Assembly (NCBI RefSeq): GCF_020520285.1 | Contig: NZ_CP084742.1 | Span: forward strand, 248,001 to 312,000 | Direction: 5' to 3' | Length of the DNA: 64,000 nt | Source of the DNA: Pseudomonas sp. L5B5 | GTDB lineage: Bacteria > Pseudomonadota > Gammaproteobacteria > Pseudomonadales > Pseudomonadaceae | Shown: positions 16,636 to 28,479 of the stretch, piece by piece | Layout: each line of letters starts with the position of its first letter | Numbering within the stretch: the first letter of the stretch is position 1 | Translations under genes and position numbers: made by a program | The notes under the pieces: generated by a model | The model's input: the letters and a program-made list of their open reading frames with translations, nothing else | Told to the model about the DNA's origin: nothing | The model's database searches: none

Positions 16636-17259
16636 ATGTCGCAAACCGTATTGCCCCAGGTAGCATCGATGGCCCTGACCGCCAGGGAAATGGCCCTGGC
16701 TGATGAGCCCGTATTGCAGCGGTTTTTCATCGCCAATCCGGATTACTTCCAGGTGGTGCATGGCTGTGAGCCTCAGCCGGACGAAGCCCGCAGCGAGATC
16801 CTGGACACCTTGCCCGCTGGCTGGAGTTTTACGCGCAAATGGAAGATCGGTTTTTTCGACGGTCGCGGTGAGCTGGTGGCGTTTGCCAGTGTCGTCAGTG
16901 ACCTGCTGGCAGCGGGGGTATGGCACATCGGCTTGTTCATGGTGGACAGTACCCGCCAGGGCAGTGGCGTCGCTCGACAACTGCATCGAGAACTCGAAAC
17001 CTGGGCTGGCTGGCAAGGCGCGTGCTGGCTGCGGCTGGTGGTGGTGCAGGACAACCTGCGGGCCCAGGGTTTCTGGAGAGGCTGTGGTTACGTCCTGGTG
17101 CGCACCCGCGACGATATCGAGTTGGGGCGGCTGCGCCACCGCGTACTGATCATGGTCAAGGCGCTGGTTCCGGCCGATCTCTCGGACTATCTGGAGCGGA
17201 TGCCCCATGACCGGGTCGAGTCCGCGGCGCCGTCCTCGCACCCGGTGTGCCATGAATGA
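16636..17259 (+). CDS. GNAT-family N-acetyltransferase
   Basis: The 207-residue protein has the acetyl-CoA binding strand-helix WHIGLFMVDSTRQGSGVARQL (split at the R/Q-x-x-G-x-G/A pyrophosphate loop RQGSGVA), followed by WLRLVVVQDNLRAQGFWRGCGY, the classic GNAT motif B. The start at ATG 16636 has GGAG upstream. An upstream in-frame ATG at 16555 lacks one. The substrate is unknown. It overlaps the aminoglycoside kinase-like gene by 8 bases, so the two are co-transcribed, which makes a detoxification or metabolite-modifying pair plausible. Confidence 0.88.
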   Translation: MSQTVLPQVASMALTAREMALADEPVLQRFFIANPDYFQVVHGCEPQPDEARSEILDTLPAGWSFTRKWKIGFFDGRGELVAFASVVSDLLAAGVWHIGLFMVDSTRQGSGVARQLHRELETWAGWQGACWLRLVVVQDNLRAQGFWRGCGYVLVRTRDDIELGRLRHRVLIMVKALVPADLSDYLERMPHDRVESAAPSSHPVCHE

Positions 17260-18046
17260 GTGGCGTGGCCTGTCGATGAAGCTGCCAGCCAGCATCGCCC
17301 GCTTCATTGGCGAGGAGCCCCTGGTGCGCGACACGGTTGGCGAGTCGCCCTGTCAGGTCTACAGTTTTCGGCGCGCCGGCGAAGTTTTTTTCCTCAAGTC
17401 ATCGCCCGCCATTCTCGCGTCTACCACCTACAGCGTGCTGCGCGAGGCCCGGGTCCTGGAGTGGCTGGCCGGGCGGCTGAACGTGCCCGAGCTGGTGTTG
17501 GTGGCGCAGGACCGGAAACATGAGTTCATGATCACCCGCCGCGTGCCGGGAGCGCCGCTGTCAGAGCGGCTCGGCGAGCCACGGTTGGCCCTGGAATTGT
17601 TCCAGCTGGCCTTGCGGCAAGTACAGGCAGTGCCGGAGCAGGACTGTCCGTTCGATTCGGGGATTGCGGCGCGTCTTGCGGAGCTCGACTACCTGCTGGC
17701 AAACGGGCTGTGTGCTGCCGAACATGACCTGGGGCAATGGCCGGGGCTGAGCACGGCTGAAGATCTGCGGGGCCGTTTGCAGGCTACCTGGCCCAGCGAG
17801 GAACGGCTGTTTTCCCATGGCGACCTGGGAGACAGCAATATCTTCGTCGACGGACGCGATGAGTTGCATTTCATCGATCTCGGGCGTGGCGGCCTGGCTG
17901 ATCGCTGGCTGGACATCGCGTTCGTCCATCGCGACTTGCGCGAACAGATCGGCCTGGAGATCGCCGATCAGTTCGTGCGCGATCTGGCTTTTCCCGACCA
18001 GCCCGCCAGGCGCGAATACTTCGAACAACTCGATGAGCTTTTCTAG
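17252..18046 (+). CDS. APH(3')-family aminoglycoside phosphotransferase, type III-like
   Basis: At 264 residues from ATG 17252 the protein equals the length of APH(3')-IIIa and shares its segments along the whole length: PCQVYSF near the N-terminus, ARLAELDYLLANGL, the catalytic loop FSHGDLGDSNIFVD, and FIDLGRGGLADRWLDIAF with the metal-binding Asp, ending in EQLDELF. These are the H-G-D-x(4)-N and D-x-G-R-x-G signatures of kinases acting on kanamycin/neomycin-type aminoglycosides. Resistance activity is inferred, not shown. It overlaps the GNAT gene stop by 8 bases. A second ATG at 17276 is possible but would shorten the N-lobe. Confidence 0.85.
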   Translation: MNEWRGLSMKLPASIARFIGEEPLVRDTVGESPCQVYSFRRAGEVFFLKSSPAILASTTYSVLREARVLEWLAGRLNVPELVLVAQDRKHEFMITRRVPGAPLSERLGEPRLALELFQLALRQVQAVPEQDCPFDSGIAARLAELDYLLANGLCAAEHDLGQWPGLSTAEDLRGRLQATWPSEERLFSHGDLGDSNIFVDGRDELHFIDLGRGGLADRWLDIAFVHRDLREQIGLEIADQFVRDLAFPDQPARREYFEQLDELF

Positions 18047-18126
18047 GGCGCGGCAACGGCCTGGCTGAACTAAAAATGCCCCTGCCAGTCCCATGGGGCG
18101 TCTTTATCCGTCCAGGGGGAAACACC

Positions 18127-18519
18127 ATGAACAACCGTCTCGCACCGCTCTGCGCCGCTGTCCTGGCCCTGAGCCTGCCGGTGCTGGCGCACGCCGCACA
18201 GCCACAGGCTCAGGTCGAGCAACCCTCCTACCAGAGCCAGGTGGCGCGCTACCAGTGCGAAGGCAAGGTACGCATCGATGCGGCGTACCTGAACATCGAC
18301 AATGGCGCGTCCTTCGCGACCCTGTATTACAAGGAGCAACTGATCCCGATGCACATCGCGCGCTCGGCCTCGGGGGCCCTGTATGTGGCGGACGACGAGC
18401 AGAACAGCTTCCGTTGGCACACCAAGGGCAAGGGCGCCGTGCTGTCGTTCCTGGAGGCCGATCACACGGCCAAGGAGCAAATCCTGCTCAAGGACTGCAA
18501 GGAACTGGATCCTCAATAA
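18127..18519 (+). CDS. MliC-family periplasmic lysozyme inhibitor
   Basis: The 130-residue protein starts with a signal peptide (MNNRLAPLCAAVLALSLPVL, cleavage near AHA-AQ). The mature domain has YQCEGKVRIDAAYLNIDNG, ATLYYKEQLIPMHIARSASG and YVADDEQNSFRWHTKGKGAVL, the beta-barrel pattern of MliC/PliC. The conserved serine and lysine/arginine loops that insert into the C-type lysozyme active site lie in SASG and KGKG. One cysteine pair (C in YQCEG and KDCKE) can form a disulfide. It acts in the periplasm against host lysozyme. GGGGGAAA upstream sets the start at 18127. Confidence 0.88.
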   Translation: MNNRLAPLCAAVLALSLPVLAHAAQPQAQVEQPSYQSQVARYQCEGKVRIDAAYLNIDNGASFATLYYKEQLIPMHIARSASGALYVADDEQNSFRWHTKGKGAVLSFLEADHTAKEQILLKDCKELDPQ

Positions 18520-18533
18520 CGCCCATTCCTGGC

Positions 18534-18566
18534 GGCAAAAAAAGGGCCCGCGGGAGCGCGCGGGCC
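18534..18566 (-). terminator. Minus-strand intrinsic terminator facing mliC
   Basis: On the minus strand GGCCCGCG and CGCGGGCC form a GC-rich stem (with a short loop) followed by a seven-base T-run. This is a typical terminator for transcription moving left towards mliC. On the plus strand the hairpin has no T-run, so it is not an obvious mliC terminator. Confidence 0.6.
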
Positions 18567-18608
18567 AATACCTTAGTTGCTTGAATGAGCAGGGCGACTA
18601 TACCGAGG

Positions 18609-18656
18609 CGCAACCGGGGCCTGGATGAAAGAAGTTTCATCCAGGCCCCGGTTGCG
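18609..18656. repeat. 22-bp perfect inverted repeat (hairpin)
   Basis: The 22-base arm at 18609-18630, CGCAACCGGGGCCTGGATGA followed by AA, has an exact complement after a 4-nt GAAG loop, giving an extremely stable hairpin on either strand. No T-run follows in either direction. It may block transcription or translation read-through between mliC and the small gene at 18745, or be part of a minus-strand RNA ending at the 18534-18566 terminator. Confidence 0.7.
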
Positions 18657-18744
18657 TATTTGGTCGGCACCCGACGAGCCGCAGGTGGATCTGTTCTAAC
18701 CTCAAGGGGTAAATCAAAAATCCCCTTCAGGAAGAGAGGTGGGC

Positions 18745-18903
18745 ATGGCACTGCAACAGCAACGCCCCAGCGAGCATGAGCGCAGCGATAAAACGGAGGA
18801 ACTCGAAGTCGAGCATCAGGAGCCGCCACCGCAGACCTGGAAGCATCCGGATGACGGCAAGAGCCTGTCGGAACTGGATGAAGAACGCCCCTTGAGGCCA
18901 TGA
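18745..18903 (+). CDS. Small hydrophilic protein (52 aa)
   Basis: ATG at 18745, preceded by a GGAAGAGAGGT ribosome site, opens a 52-codon frame with a coherent, strongly charged product: MALQQQRPSEHERSDKTEEL at the start and WKHPDDGKSLSELDEERPL at the end. It has no hydrophobic segment. The composition (Glu, Lys, Asp, Pro) and ribosome site favour a real gene over chance. No family is recognised. Its stop is 10 bases before the left duplication flanking the 167-bp element. Confidence 0.6.
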   Translation: MALQQQRPSEHERSDKTEELEVEHQEPPPQTWKHPDDGKSLSELDEERPLRP

Positions 18904-18925
18904 GCCAAAGCCCCGCCACCGAGCG

Positions 18926-19092
18926 TAATGCCAGTCAGTCAAGCGAGGTGATCCTCTGTAGGAGCAGCCGGTCGACGCTCGATTGCTCGCGATGGTCGTT
19001 AACGGTAGCGCGTATTGGCTGGATAAACGCAGCGCTCTGAAATCCATGCGGGCAAGCCTCGCTCCTACCATTTCCTTGACTGATCGGCATTG
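18926..19092. mobile_element. 167-bp MITE-like inverted-repeat element, copy A
   Basis: The element begins TAATGCCAGTCAGTCAAG and ends CTTGACTGATCGGCATT. The two ends are near-perfect inverted repeats of about 17 bases. Internally GTAGGAGC and GCTCCTAC form a second nested inverted pair. It is flanked by a direct duplication of CGCCACCGAGCG at 18914-18925 and 19093-19104. It has no coding capacity. A closely similar copy lies at 31139-31305 and a diverged one at 15004-15113. These features indicate a non-autonomous element mobilised in trans. Confidence 0.8.
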
Positions 19093-19202
19093 CGCCACCG
19101 AGCGGGGCTGTCGTTGGTGGTGCCTGTTGCCCGCTCTGGTACCATCGCCGGCGTTGCCGTCCCGGGGTATCGGGACGGGTTGTCTGTCCAAGGGAGAAAC
19201 CC

Positions 19203-19523
19203 ATGATTGTCACCACCACCGCCCAGATCGAAGGCCGCCAGATTGCCGCCTACCTGGATATCGTCAGCTCCGAGTCTGTCCAGGGCATCAACGTGGTGCG
19301 CGACCTGTTCGCCGGCATGCGCGATTTCTTCGGTGGACGGTCCCAGACCTTGGAGCGCGCCTTGAGGGAGGCCCGGGTCCAGGCTACCGACGAGATCAAG
19401 GATCGTGCCCGCAGGCTCGATGCCGATGCGGTGGTCGGCCTGGACTTCGAGATCAGCATGCCTTCAGGACGCGGCGGCATGGTGGTGGTCTTCGCCACTG
19501 GCACGGCGGTCAAGCTCAAGTAG
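19203..19523 (+). CDS. YbjQ/UPF0145-family protein
   Basis: The 106-residue protein has the family segments MIVTTTAQIEGRQIAAYLDIV, a central FFGGRSQTLERALREAR and DADAVVGLDFEIS near the end, with a final short beta strand. YbjQ-family proteins form pentameric barrels of unknown biochemical role (sometimes annotated as heavy-metal-binding). The start has AAGGGAG 6 nt upstream. It lies just right of the inserted 167-bp element, whose insertion may have displaced or replaced part of its promoter. Confidence 0.9.
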   Translation: MIVTTTAQIEGRQIAAYLDIVSSESVQGINVVRDLFAGMRDFFGGRSQTLERALREARVQATDEIKDRARRLDADAVVGLDFEISMPSGRGGMVVVFATGTAVKLK

Positions 19524-19533
19524 CCTTCGTTGC

Positions 19534-19926
19534 TCAAGCCCCGATCGGGGTACACAACTCCACCAGCGTGCCATCCGGACAACGCACATAGGACACGGTC
19601 TGCCCCCAGGGCTTGGTCGCGGGGGCGGCCAGTTCCCGGGCGCCATGTTCCAGCGCCCTGGTGTGGGCCCCTTGGACGTCCTCGGTAACCAGTCCCAACT
19701 CCATGCCCAGCGGTTGTGGCGAGCTGTGCGCGGCGATGTGCCCGTCCTTGAAGTTCATCTGCGCCAACTGGTGGTCGGCAAAGGCCAGGGCGGTGCTGCC
19801 GGTATCCAGTTCACCGTAGGTGCCGGACTCATGAAGGAAGCGGCGCTTGAAACCGAAGGCCTGTTCGAAGAACCGCAAGGATGCTTCCACATTGGGTACA
19901 TAGATGATGGTGTAACCGAACTGCAT
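19534..19926 (-). CDS. VOC-superfamily (glyoxalase/bleomycin-resistance-like) protein
   Basis: The 130-residue protein has two beta-alpha-beta-beta-beta repeats. YTIIYVPNVEASLRFFEQAFGF is the first and ELGLVTEDVQGAHTRALEHGA with WGQTVSYVRCPDGTLVELCTP is the second. A metal-binding glutamate is expected in VELC. Small single-domain members act as metal-dependent lyases, dioxygenases or binding proteins, and the substrate cannot be told. It converges with the ybjQ-like gene, 10 bases apart. AGGGAG precedes the ATG. Confidence 0.85.
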   Translation of the reverse strand: MQFGYTIIYVPNVEASLRFFEQAFGFKRRFLHESGTYGELDTGSTALAFADHQLAQMNFKDGHIAAHSSPQPLGMELGLVTEDVQGAHTRALEHGARELAAPATKPWGQTVSYVRCPDGTLVELCTPIGA

Positions 19927-20010
19927 GGGCTGACGCTCCCTGTCGCTGAATGAGAAGTGGCGAATCTAGCACGAAGTTGCCTGGCGAGCCCCCGCCTGCA
20001 AGGCCCGCAA

Positions 20011-21651
<1,641 letters not shown>

Positions 21652-21838
21652 CAGCACCTCCGGAAAATGTGGAGACAGGCCAACGAGCGCCTGGGCTCGT
21701 CGCGGATACATTTTTGGAAGGCTTAGTGGTTCACGTCGGCAATCGTCCTGGGACGGGAAAGAAGGTGCGTAGACTAATGCCGGAATAATTTGCCTGGCAA
21801 GCGCCAGAATGTACCGACTTTGTATTCAGGCCAACTGC

Positions 21839-22864
21839 TCAGGGTTGGGACAGATCCTGGAGAAAACGGGCCAGGGCGGCTTCCTCGGCCTTCAACCACA
21901 GGCGTTTGCGCGATCGTGGCAAGCGTGCCAGTGCCCCCAGGGCAAAGTGCTCCAGCAGCGCCGGGTGGATGTAGCACTTGCGGCAGACCGCCGGTGTATT
22001 GCCCAGTTCGCGGGCCACCTGCTTGATGGTGTCCACCAGGTGCTTCCTGGCTTCGGTTTCCGGCTGCCAGGGCTGGCGACGCAGCAGCGCCAGGGCCAGC
22101 GCACTGCCGGCCCAGGTGCGGTAGTCCTTGGCGGTGAATGTTGCACCGGTCAGTTGCTGCAGATGGAGATTGATGTCCGAGGAGCTCACCGAGTGACGCT
22201 GGCCGTCTTCATCCAGGTACTGGAACAGTTGCTGCCCGGGCAGTTCCCGGCAGCGCTTGACCACTCGGGCCAGGCGCGGGTCCCTGACCGTGATCTGGTG
22301 TTCGATGCCGCTCTTGCCGCGAAACTGGAAGTGAATGGCATTGCCGTTGACCTGCACATGGCGGTTGCGCAGGGTGGTCAGGCCATAGGAGCGATTGTCC
22401 CGGGCGTACTGGCTGTTGCCGACCCGGATCAGGCTTTCATCCAGCAAGGTGATGATCGTGGCCAGGACTTTCTCGCGACTGAACCCCGGCGCTGCCAGTT
22501 GCGCCTGCAATTGCTTGCGTAGGCGGGGCAGGGCCTGGCCGAACTGCAACAGCCGGGAGTACTTGTCGCTGTCGCGGACCTCGCGCCAGCGTGGGTGATA
22601 ACGGTACTGCTTGCGGCCCCTGGCGTCGCGCCCGGTCGCCTGCAGATGGCCTCTGGGATCGGCGCAGATCCATACCTGGACATAAGCCGGGGGGATCGCC
22701 AGAGCGTTGATGCGCTGGATTTCAGCGGCATCGGCGATGCGCTGGCCCTGGGCATCGTAGTAGGCGAACTTGCCCCGCAGCTTGCGTCGGCTGATCCCGG
22801 GCTGGCGGTCATCGGTGTAGTGCAGGTCAGGGGGCAGGTCGGGGGTGGCCGGAGTATCGGACAT
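21839..22864 (-). CDS. DNA topoisomerase IB
   Basis: The 341-residue protein is of the poxvirus-like bacterial type IB group. RKLRGKFAYYDAQGQRI and IPPAYVQVWICADPRGHLQA form the N-terminal clamp. The catalytic pocket includes RVGNSQYARDNRSYGLTTL, the FRGKSG loop and TAKDYRTWAGSALAL. The nucleophilic tyrosine is expected in CRKCYIHPALL near the C-terminus. It relaxes supercoils by cutting one strand through a 3'-phosphotyrosine intermediate. AGGA precedes the start. This family is accessory to topoisomerase I in Pseudomonas. Confidence 0.9.
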   Translation of the reverse strand: MSDTPATPDLPPDLHYTDDRQPGISRRKLRGKFAYYDAQGQRIADAAEIQRINALAIPPAYVQVWICADPRGHLQATGRDARGRKQYRYHPRWREVRDSDKYSRLLQFGQALPRLRKQLQAQLAAPGFSREKVLATIITLLDESLIRVGNSQYARDNRSYGLTTLRNRHVQVNGNAIHFQFRGKSGIEHQITVRDPRLARVVKRCRELPGQQLFQYLDEDGQRHSVSSSDINLHLQQLTGATFTAKDYRTWAGSALALALLRRQPWQPETEARKHLVDTIKQVARELGNTPAVCRKCYIHPALLEHFALGALARLPRSRKRLWLKAEEAALARFLQDLSQP

Positions 22865-22944
22865 GGCAGCAGATCCTGGGCGAGCGGCGGGACGATAGAG
22901 AGTGGACCGCGCCGTCGCGCCGGGGTGCCGGTTTTCTGCGCCCC

Positions 22945-24027
22945 CTATGCCAGGACCGCCACCGCCTTGATCTGGGCCCAGAGTGATTGGCCGGGGTGCA
23001 GGCCGAGCTGGTCCCGGGAATAGCGGGTAATGCGCGCGAGCAAGGGGGTGCCCATGGCGTCCAGGCGTACCAGTACATGGGCGGCATTGTCGGCCGGAAT
23101 TTCCTCGCTGACGGTGACCGGCAGGCGATTGAGGATGCTGCTGTGCTCGCTGGCCTGCAGGCTCAGGCTGACATCGCGGGCCTGGACCTTGAAGCGCACG
23201 CTCCTGCCTGGGGCGACGGGTTCATGGGCCACGCGCACCAGAAGGTCGCTGCCGGGCAGGCGCAGGCTCAGCAGCTGATAGTCCGGGTCATAGGCGCTGA
23301 CCTGGCCCTGCACCACCACGCCGGCATCGTCGCCCAGGGCCAGTGGCAGGTCCAGGCGGGCCAGGGTGGTGCCGACGGGGCCGCTGGCCAGGGCCCGGCC
23401 TTCACTGAGCAGGACGATATGGTCGGCCAGGCGCGCGACTTCATCCTGGGAGTGGCTGACGTAGAGCACCGGGATGTCCAGTTCGTCATGCAGGCGTTCC
23501 AGGTAGGGCAGGATTTCACCCTTGCGCTTGGCGTCCAGGGCCGCCAGGGGTTCGTCCATCAGCAGCAGCCTTGGGCTGGTGAGCAGGGCCCGGGCGATGC
23601 CGACGCGCTGGCGTTCGCCACCCGACAGGTGCTGCGGGTGACGTTGCAGCAAATGCCCGATGCCCAGGAGCTCGGTGGCGTGGGTCATGTCGACCCGGCG
23701 CTGCTGCTTGGGGATACGCCGCAGGCCGAACTCCAGGTTGGCTTGCACCGACAGGTGGGGAAACAGGCTGGCCTCCTGGAAGACGTAGCCCAGGGAGCGC
23801 TTGTGGGGCGGGACGAACAGTTTGCGCTGGCTGTCCTGCCAGAGTTCATCGTTGATCTGGATGCGCCCGCGCCCGGCCTTTTCCAGGCCGGCGATGCAGC
23901 GCAGGCAAGTGGTCTTGCCCGAGCCTGAGTGGCCAAAGAGTGCGGTCACGCCGCGTCCCGGCAATTGCAGGTCCAGGTCCAGGACGAAATCGCGGTAGTC
24001 CAGTTGCAACTGGAGTTGGATGCTCAT
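22945..24027 (-). CDS. modC: Molybdate ABC transporter ATP-binding protein ModC
   Basis: The 360-residue protein has Walker [21 protein letters not shown], signature [17 protein letters not shown] and Walker [15 protein letters not shown]-terminal MOBE/TOBE domain (residues about 295-355) binds molybdate or tungstate and gates the ATPase. It energises molybdate uptake at the inner membrane. It starts at ATG 24027, 4 bases after the modB stop. The frame extends upstream within modB but is not used. It is the last gene of modABC. Confidence 0.95.
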   Translation of the reverse strand: MSIQLQLQLDYRDFVLDLDLQLPGRGVTALFGHSGSGKTTCLRCIAGLEKAGRGRIQINDELWQDSQRKLFVPPHKRSLGYVFQEASLFPHLSVQANLEFGLRRIPKQQRRVDMTHATELLGIGHLLQRHPQHLSGGERQRVGIARALLTSPRLLLMDEPLAALDAKRKGEILPYLERLHDELDIPVLYVSHSQDEVARLADHIVLLSEGRALASGPVGTTLARLDLPLALGDDAGVVVQGQVSAYDPDYQLLSLRLPGSDLLVRVAHEPVAPGRSVRFKVQARDVSLSLQASEHSSILNRLPVTVSEEIPADNAAHVLVRLDAMGTPLLARITRYSRDQLGLHPGQSLWAQIKAVAVLA

Positions 24028-24031
24028 GGAA

Positions 24032-24712
24032 TCAGCTCCAACCGGCTCTGGTCTTGCGGCTCGAATACAGCGCCAGCAGGACCAGGAACGAGAATACCAG
24101 CATGGCCCCGGCCAGCCAGTGGGCCTGGGCGTACTCCATGGCCTCGACGTGATCGTAGATCTGCACCGAGACCACCCGGGTCTTCTCGGGAATGTTGCCA
24201 CCGATCATCAGCACCACGCCGAACTCGCCAACGGTGTGGGCAAAACCCAGGATCGAGGCGGTGATGAAGCCTGGGCGGGCTAGAGGCAGGATCACCGTGA
24301 AAAAGGTATCCCAGGGGTTGGCGCGCAAGGTCGCGGCCACTTCCAGGGGGCGGCTGCCGATGGCCGAGAAAGCGTTCTGCAAGGGTTGCACCACGAAAGG
24401 CATGGAGTAGATCACCGAGCCCAGCACCAGGCCACTGAAGCTGAAGGTCAGGGTGCCCAGCCCGAGGGATTGGGTGAGCTGGCCGAAGAACCCGTTGGGT
24501 CCCAGGGCCAGCAGCAGGTAGAAACCGATGACCGTGGGCGGCAGCACCAGGGGCAGGGCCACCACGGCGCCGATTGGGCCGCGCAGCCAGGAGTGGGTGC
24601 GCGATAGCCACAGGGCAATCGGAGTGCCGACGACCAGCAGGATCAGGGTGGTCAGGGACGCCAGTTTCAGGGTCAGCCAGATCGCGGAGAAATCGGCACT
24701 CGAGAGGTTCAT
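24032..24712 (-). CDS. modB: Molybdate ABC transporter permease ModB
   Basis: The 226-residue inner-membrane protein has five to six helices and the EAA loop contacting Mod[21 protein letters not shown]. The N-terminal [17 protein letters not shown] and the conserved [17 protein letters not shown] segment are typical of ModB. It forms the translocation dimer for molybdate. Its ATG directly follows the modA stop codon with no gap, so translation is coupled. Confidence 0.95.
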   Translation of the reverse strand: MNLSSADFSAIWLTLKLASLTTLILLVVGTPIALWLSRTHSWLRGPIGAVVALPLVLPPTVIGFYLLLALGPNGFFGQLTQSLGLGTLTFSFSGLVLGSVIYSMPFVVQPLQNAFSAIGSRPLEVAATLRANPWDTFFTVILPLARPGFITASILGFAHTVGEFGVVLMIGGNIPEKTRVVSVQIYDHVEAMEYAQAHWLAGAMLVFSFLVLLALYSSRKTRAGWS

Positions 24713-26723
<2,011 letters not shown>

Positions 26724-26922
26724 TTGAAGTGGTTCTCCAGCGGCGGATTCAGACGATGCTGCGGCGTTTTTTAACAGGAGACAACGGCCTGAGGCCAGCT
26801 GAGTTTTGCCTGGCAGGCACGCAGGTGCGGCAGAACGGCGCGGCGAGGTGACACGCGGCCGCCTTCAGGCGCTAGACTGCGGCGGTTTTTTTCACCCATC
26901 GCATCATTAAGGAAGGTCGACC

Positions 26923-27411
26923 ATGGATGTAAAGCTGCGCCACGTACAGCCCTTCAGTGTGGCGGGATTGCAGGTGCGTACCCTCAACACCCTGGAGCAA
27001 CAGGCTGATACGGCCCGGATTGGCCCGATGTGGCAGCGTTTCTACGTTGAAAACCTGTTCGACAAGATCGCGCCCCGGCAGACGGACTCATTCGTTTACG
27101 GGGTCTATTCCAACTACGAATCCGATGCCTCGGGACACTTTGATGTGACCGCCGGCGTGGCGCTGGAGGGTGCCTGCGCTGAATACCCGACGGTGGAAAT
27201 CCAGGGTGGGGATTACCTGGTGTTCAGCGCCAAGGGGGAGATGCCGGAGTGCGTGATCCAGGCCTGGGGATTCATCTGGGCCTATTTCCAGGACAATCCC
27301 CAGGTGCGTCGCGCCTATGCCACCGATTTCGAGGTCTATGCCAGCGTCGACGCGGTGGCGATCTATATCGGCGTTCATGCCTCGGGCGAGCTTTCTCGTT
27401 CCAGCAACTGA
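26923..27411 (+). CDS. GyrI-like / AraC effector-binding domain protein
   Basis: The 162-residue protein consists solely of a GyrI-like small-molecule binding domain. KLRHVQPFSVAGLQVRT is the first strand, FVYGVYSNYESDASGHFDVT is central, and IQGGDYLVFSAKGEMPECVI and VEVYASVDAVAIYIGV-type strands follow (here FEVYASVDAVAIYIGV). There is no DNA-binding domain. Members sequester toxic ligands or hydrolyse cyclopropanoids. AAGGAAGG precedes the start. Its 3' end overlaps the convergent ada gene by 37 bases. Confidence 0.85.
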   Translation: MDVKLRHVQPFSVAGLQVRTLNTLEQQADTARIGPMWQRFYVENLFDKIAPRQTDSFVYGVYSNYESDASGHFDVTAGVALEGACAEYPTVEIQGGDYLVFSAKGEMPECVIQAWGFIWAYFQDNPQVRRAYATDFEVYASVDAVAIYIGVHASGELSRSSN

Positions 27412-28448
27412 CGCTTGCGTTCCACGCCCCAGCGATAGCCCGAGAGGTCGCCGTCGCTGCGCACCACGCGGTGGCAGGGAATCGCCACCGCCAGGCTGTT
27501 GGCACCACAAGCCTGGGCCACTGCCCGGTACGAACGCGGGGCACCGATGCGCTGGGCAATCTCGGAATAACTGGCGGTGCTGCCGGCCGGGATGGTCCTC
27601 AGGGCCTGCCAGACCCGCTCCTGGAAAGCCGTGCCGCGCAGGTCCAGGGGCAGGTTCAGGCCGATGGCCGGCTCCTCGATGAAACCCACCACCTGGGCCA
27701 CCAGTTGCTCGAACTGCTGGTCGGCGCCGATCAGGTTGGCCCGGGGAAATTTGTCCTGCAGTTCCTGCACCAACCGCTCGGGATCGTCTCCCAGGAGAAT
27801 GGCGCAGACCCCGCGCTCGCTTTGGGCCACCAGGATCGCTCCCAGCGAGCACTGGCCCACGGCGAAGCGGATATCGCGGTTGGAGCCACCTGCACGATAG
27901 TCGCTGGGCTTCATGCCCAGGACCTGGTCCGCAGCCTCGTAGAAGCGGCTGTTGGAATTGAAGCCGGCGTCGTACAGCGCATCGGTCACTGATTGACCCT
28001 GCTGCAAATGCGAACGGACCTTGCGCGAGCGCTGCGCATTGGCATAGCCCCGTGGGGTCAAGCCGGTGACCGCCTTGAATACCCGGTGGAAGTGGTAGCT
28101 GCTCATCCCAGCCTGCTGTGCCAGCTGCTCCAGGCTGGGAGGCGACTCGGCGTTCTCGATCTGCCGGCAGGCGGCAGCCACCAGCGCGCCGTGGTGCGCC
28201 GCGAGCTGGGTCTGGTCGCCGGCCTGGCGCTTGCTCGGGCGATAACCTGCGGCCTCGGCTTGCTCGGCATTGTCGAAGAACTCGACGTTTTCCGCCTTCG
28301 GCAGGCGCGACAGGCTGCTGGGCCGGCAATACACGCCGGTGGTCCTGACGGCATACACGAAGTCTTGATCGGCGCTGGCGTCGCGCTTGAGCACAGCCTG
28401 CCAGCGAGGGTCCTGTTCAATACACTGTTTGCGCGACGGAGCATTCAT
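27375..28448 (-). CDS. ada: Ada-type methylated-DNA repair protein and regulator, zinc site altered
   Basis: The 357-residue protein has the three Ada parts. The N-terminal phosphotriester-repair domain is residues 1-75, an AraC helix-turn-helix (SSYHFHRVFKAVTGLTPRGY) is in the middle, and the C-terminal O6-methylguanine methyltransferase has the acceptor Cys325 in IPCHRVV. In E. coli Ada four cysteines bind zinc. Here only the methyl acceptor (Cys41) remains, and the other three positions are Ser45, Ser72 and Gln75. The C-terminal repair activity looks intact, but zinc-dependent phosphotriester sensing is doubtful. It is last in the 2OG oxygenase-alkB-ada unit. ATG 28448 is chosen by alignment. 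Confidence 0.9.
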   Translation of the reverse strand: MNAPSRKQCIEQDPRWQAVLKRDASADQDFVYAVRTTGVYCRPSSLSRLPKAENVEFFDNAEQAEAAGYRPSKRQAGDQTQLAAHHGALVAAACRQIENAESPPSLEQLAQQAGMSSYHFHRVFKAVTGLTPRGYANAQRSRKVRSHLQQGQSVTDALYDAGFNSNSRFYEAADQVLGMKPSDYRAGGSNRDIRFAVGQCSLGAILVAQSERGVCAILLGDDPERLVQELQDKFPRANLIGADQQFEQLVAQVVGFIEEPAIGLNLPLDLRGTAFQERVWQALRTIPAGSTASYSEIAQRIGAPRSYRAVAQACGANSLAVAIPCHRVVRSDGDLSGYRWGVERKRQLLERESSPEA

Positions 28449-28479
28449 GGTCGGTACTCGACGGGAGATGGTTGCCAGA

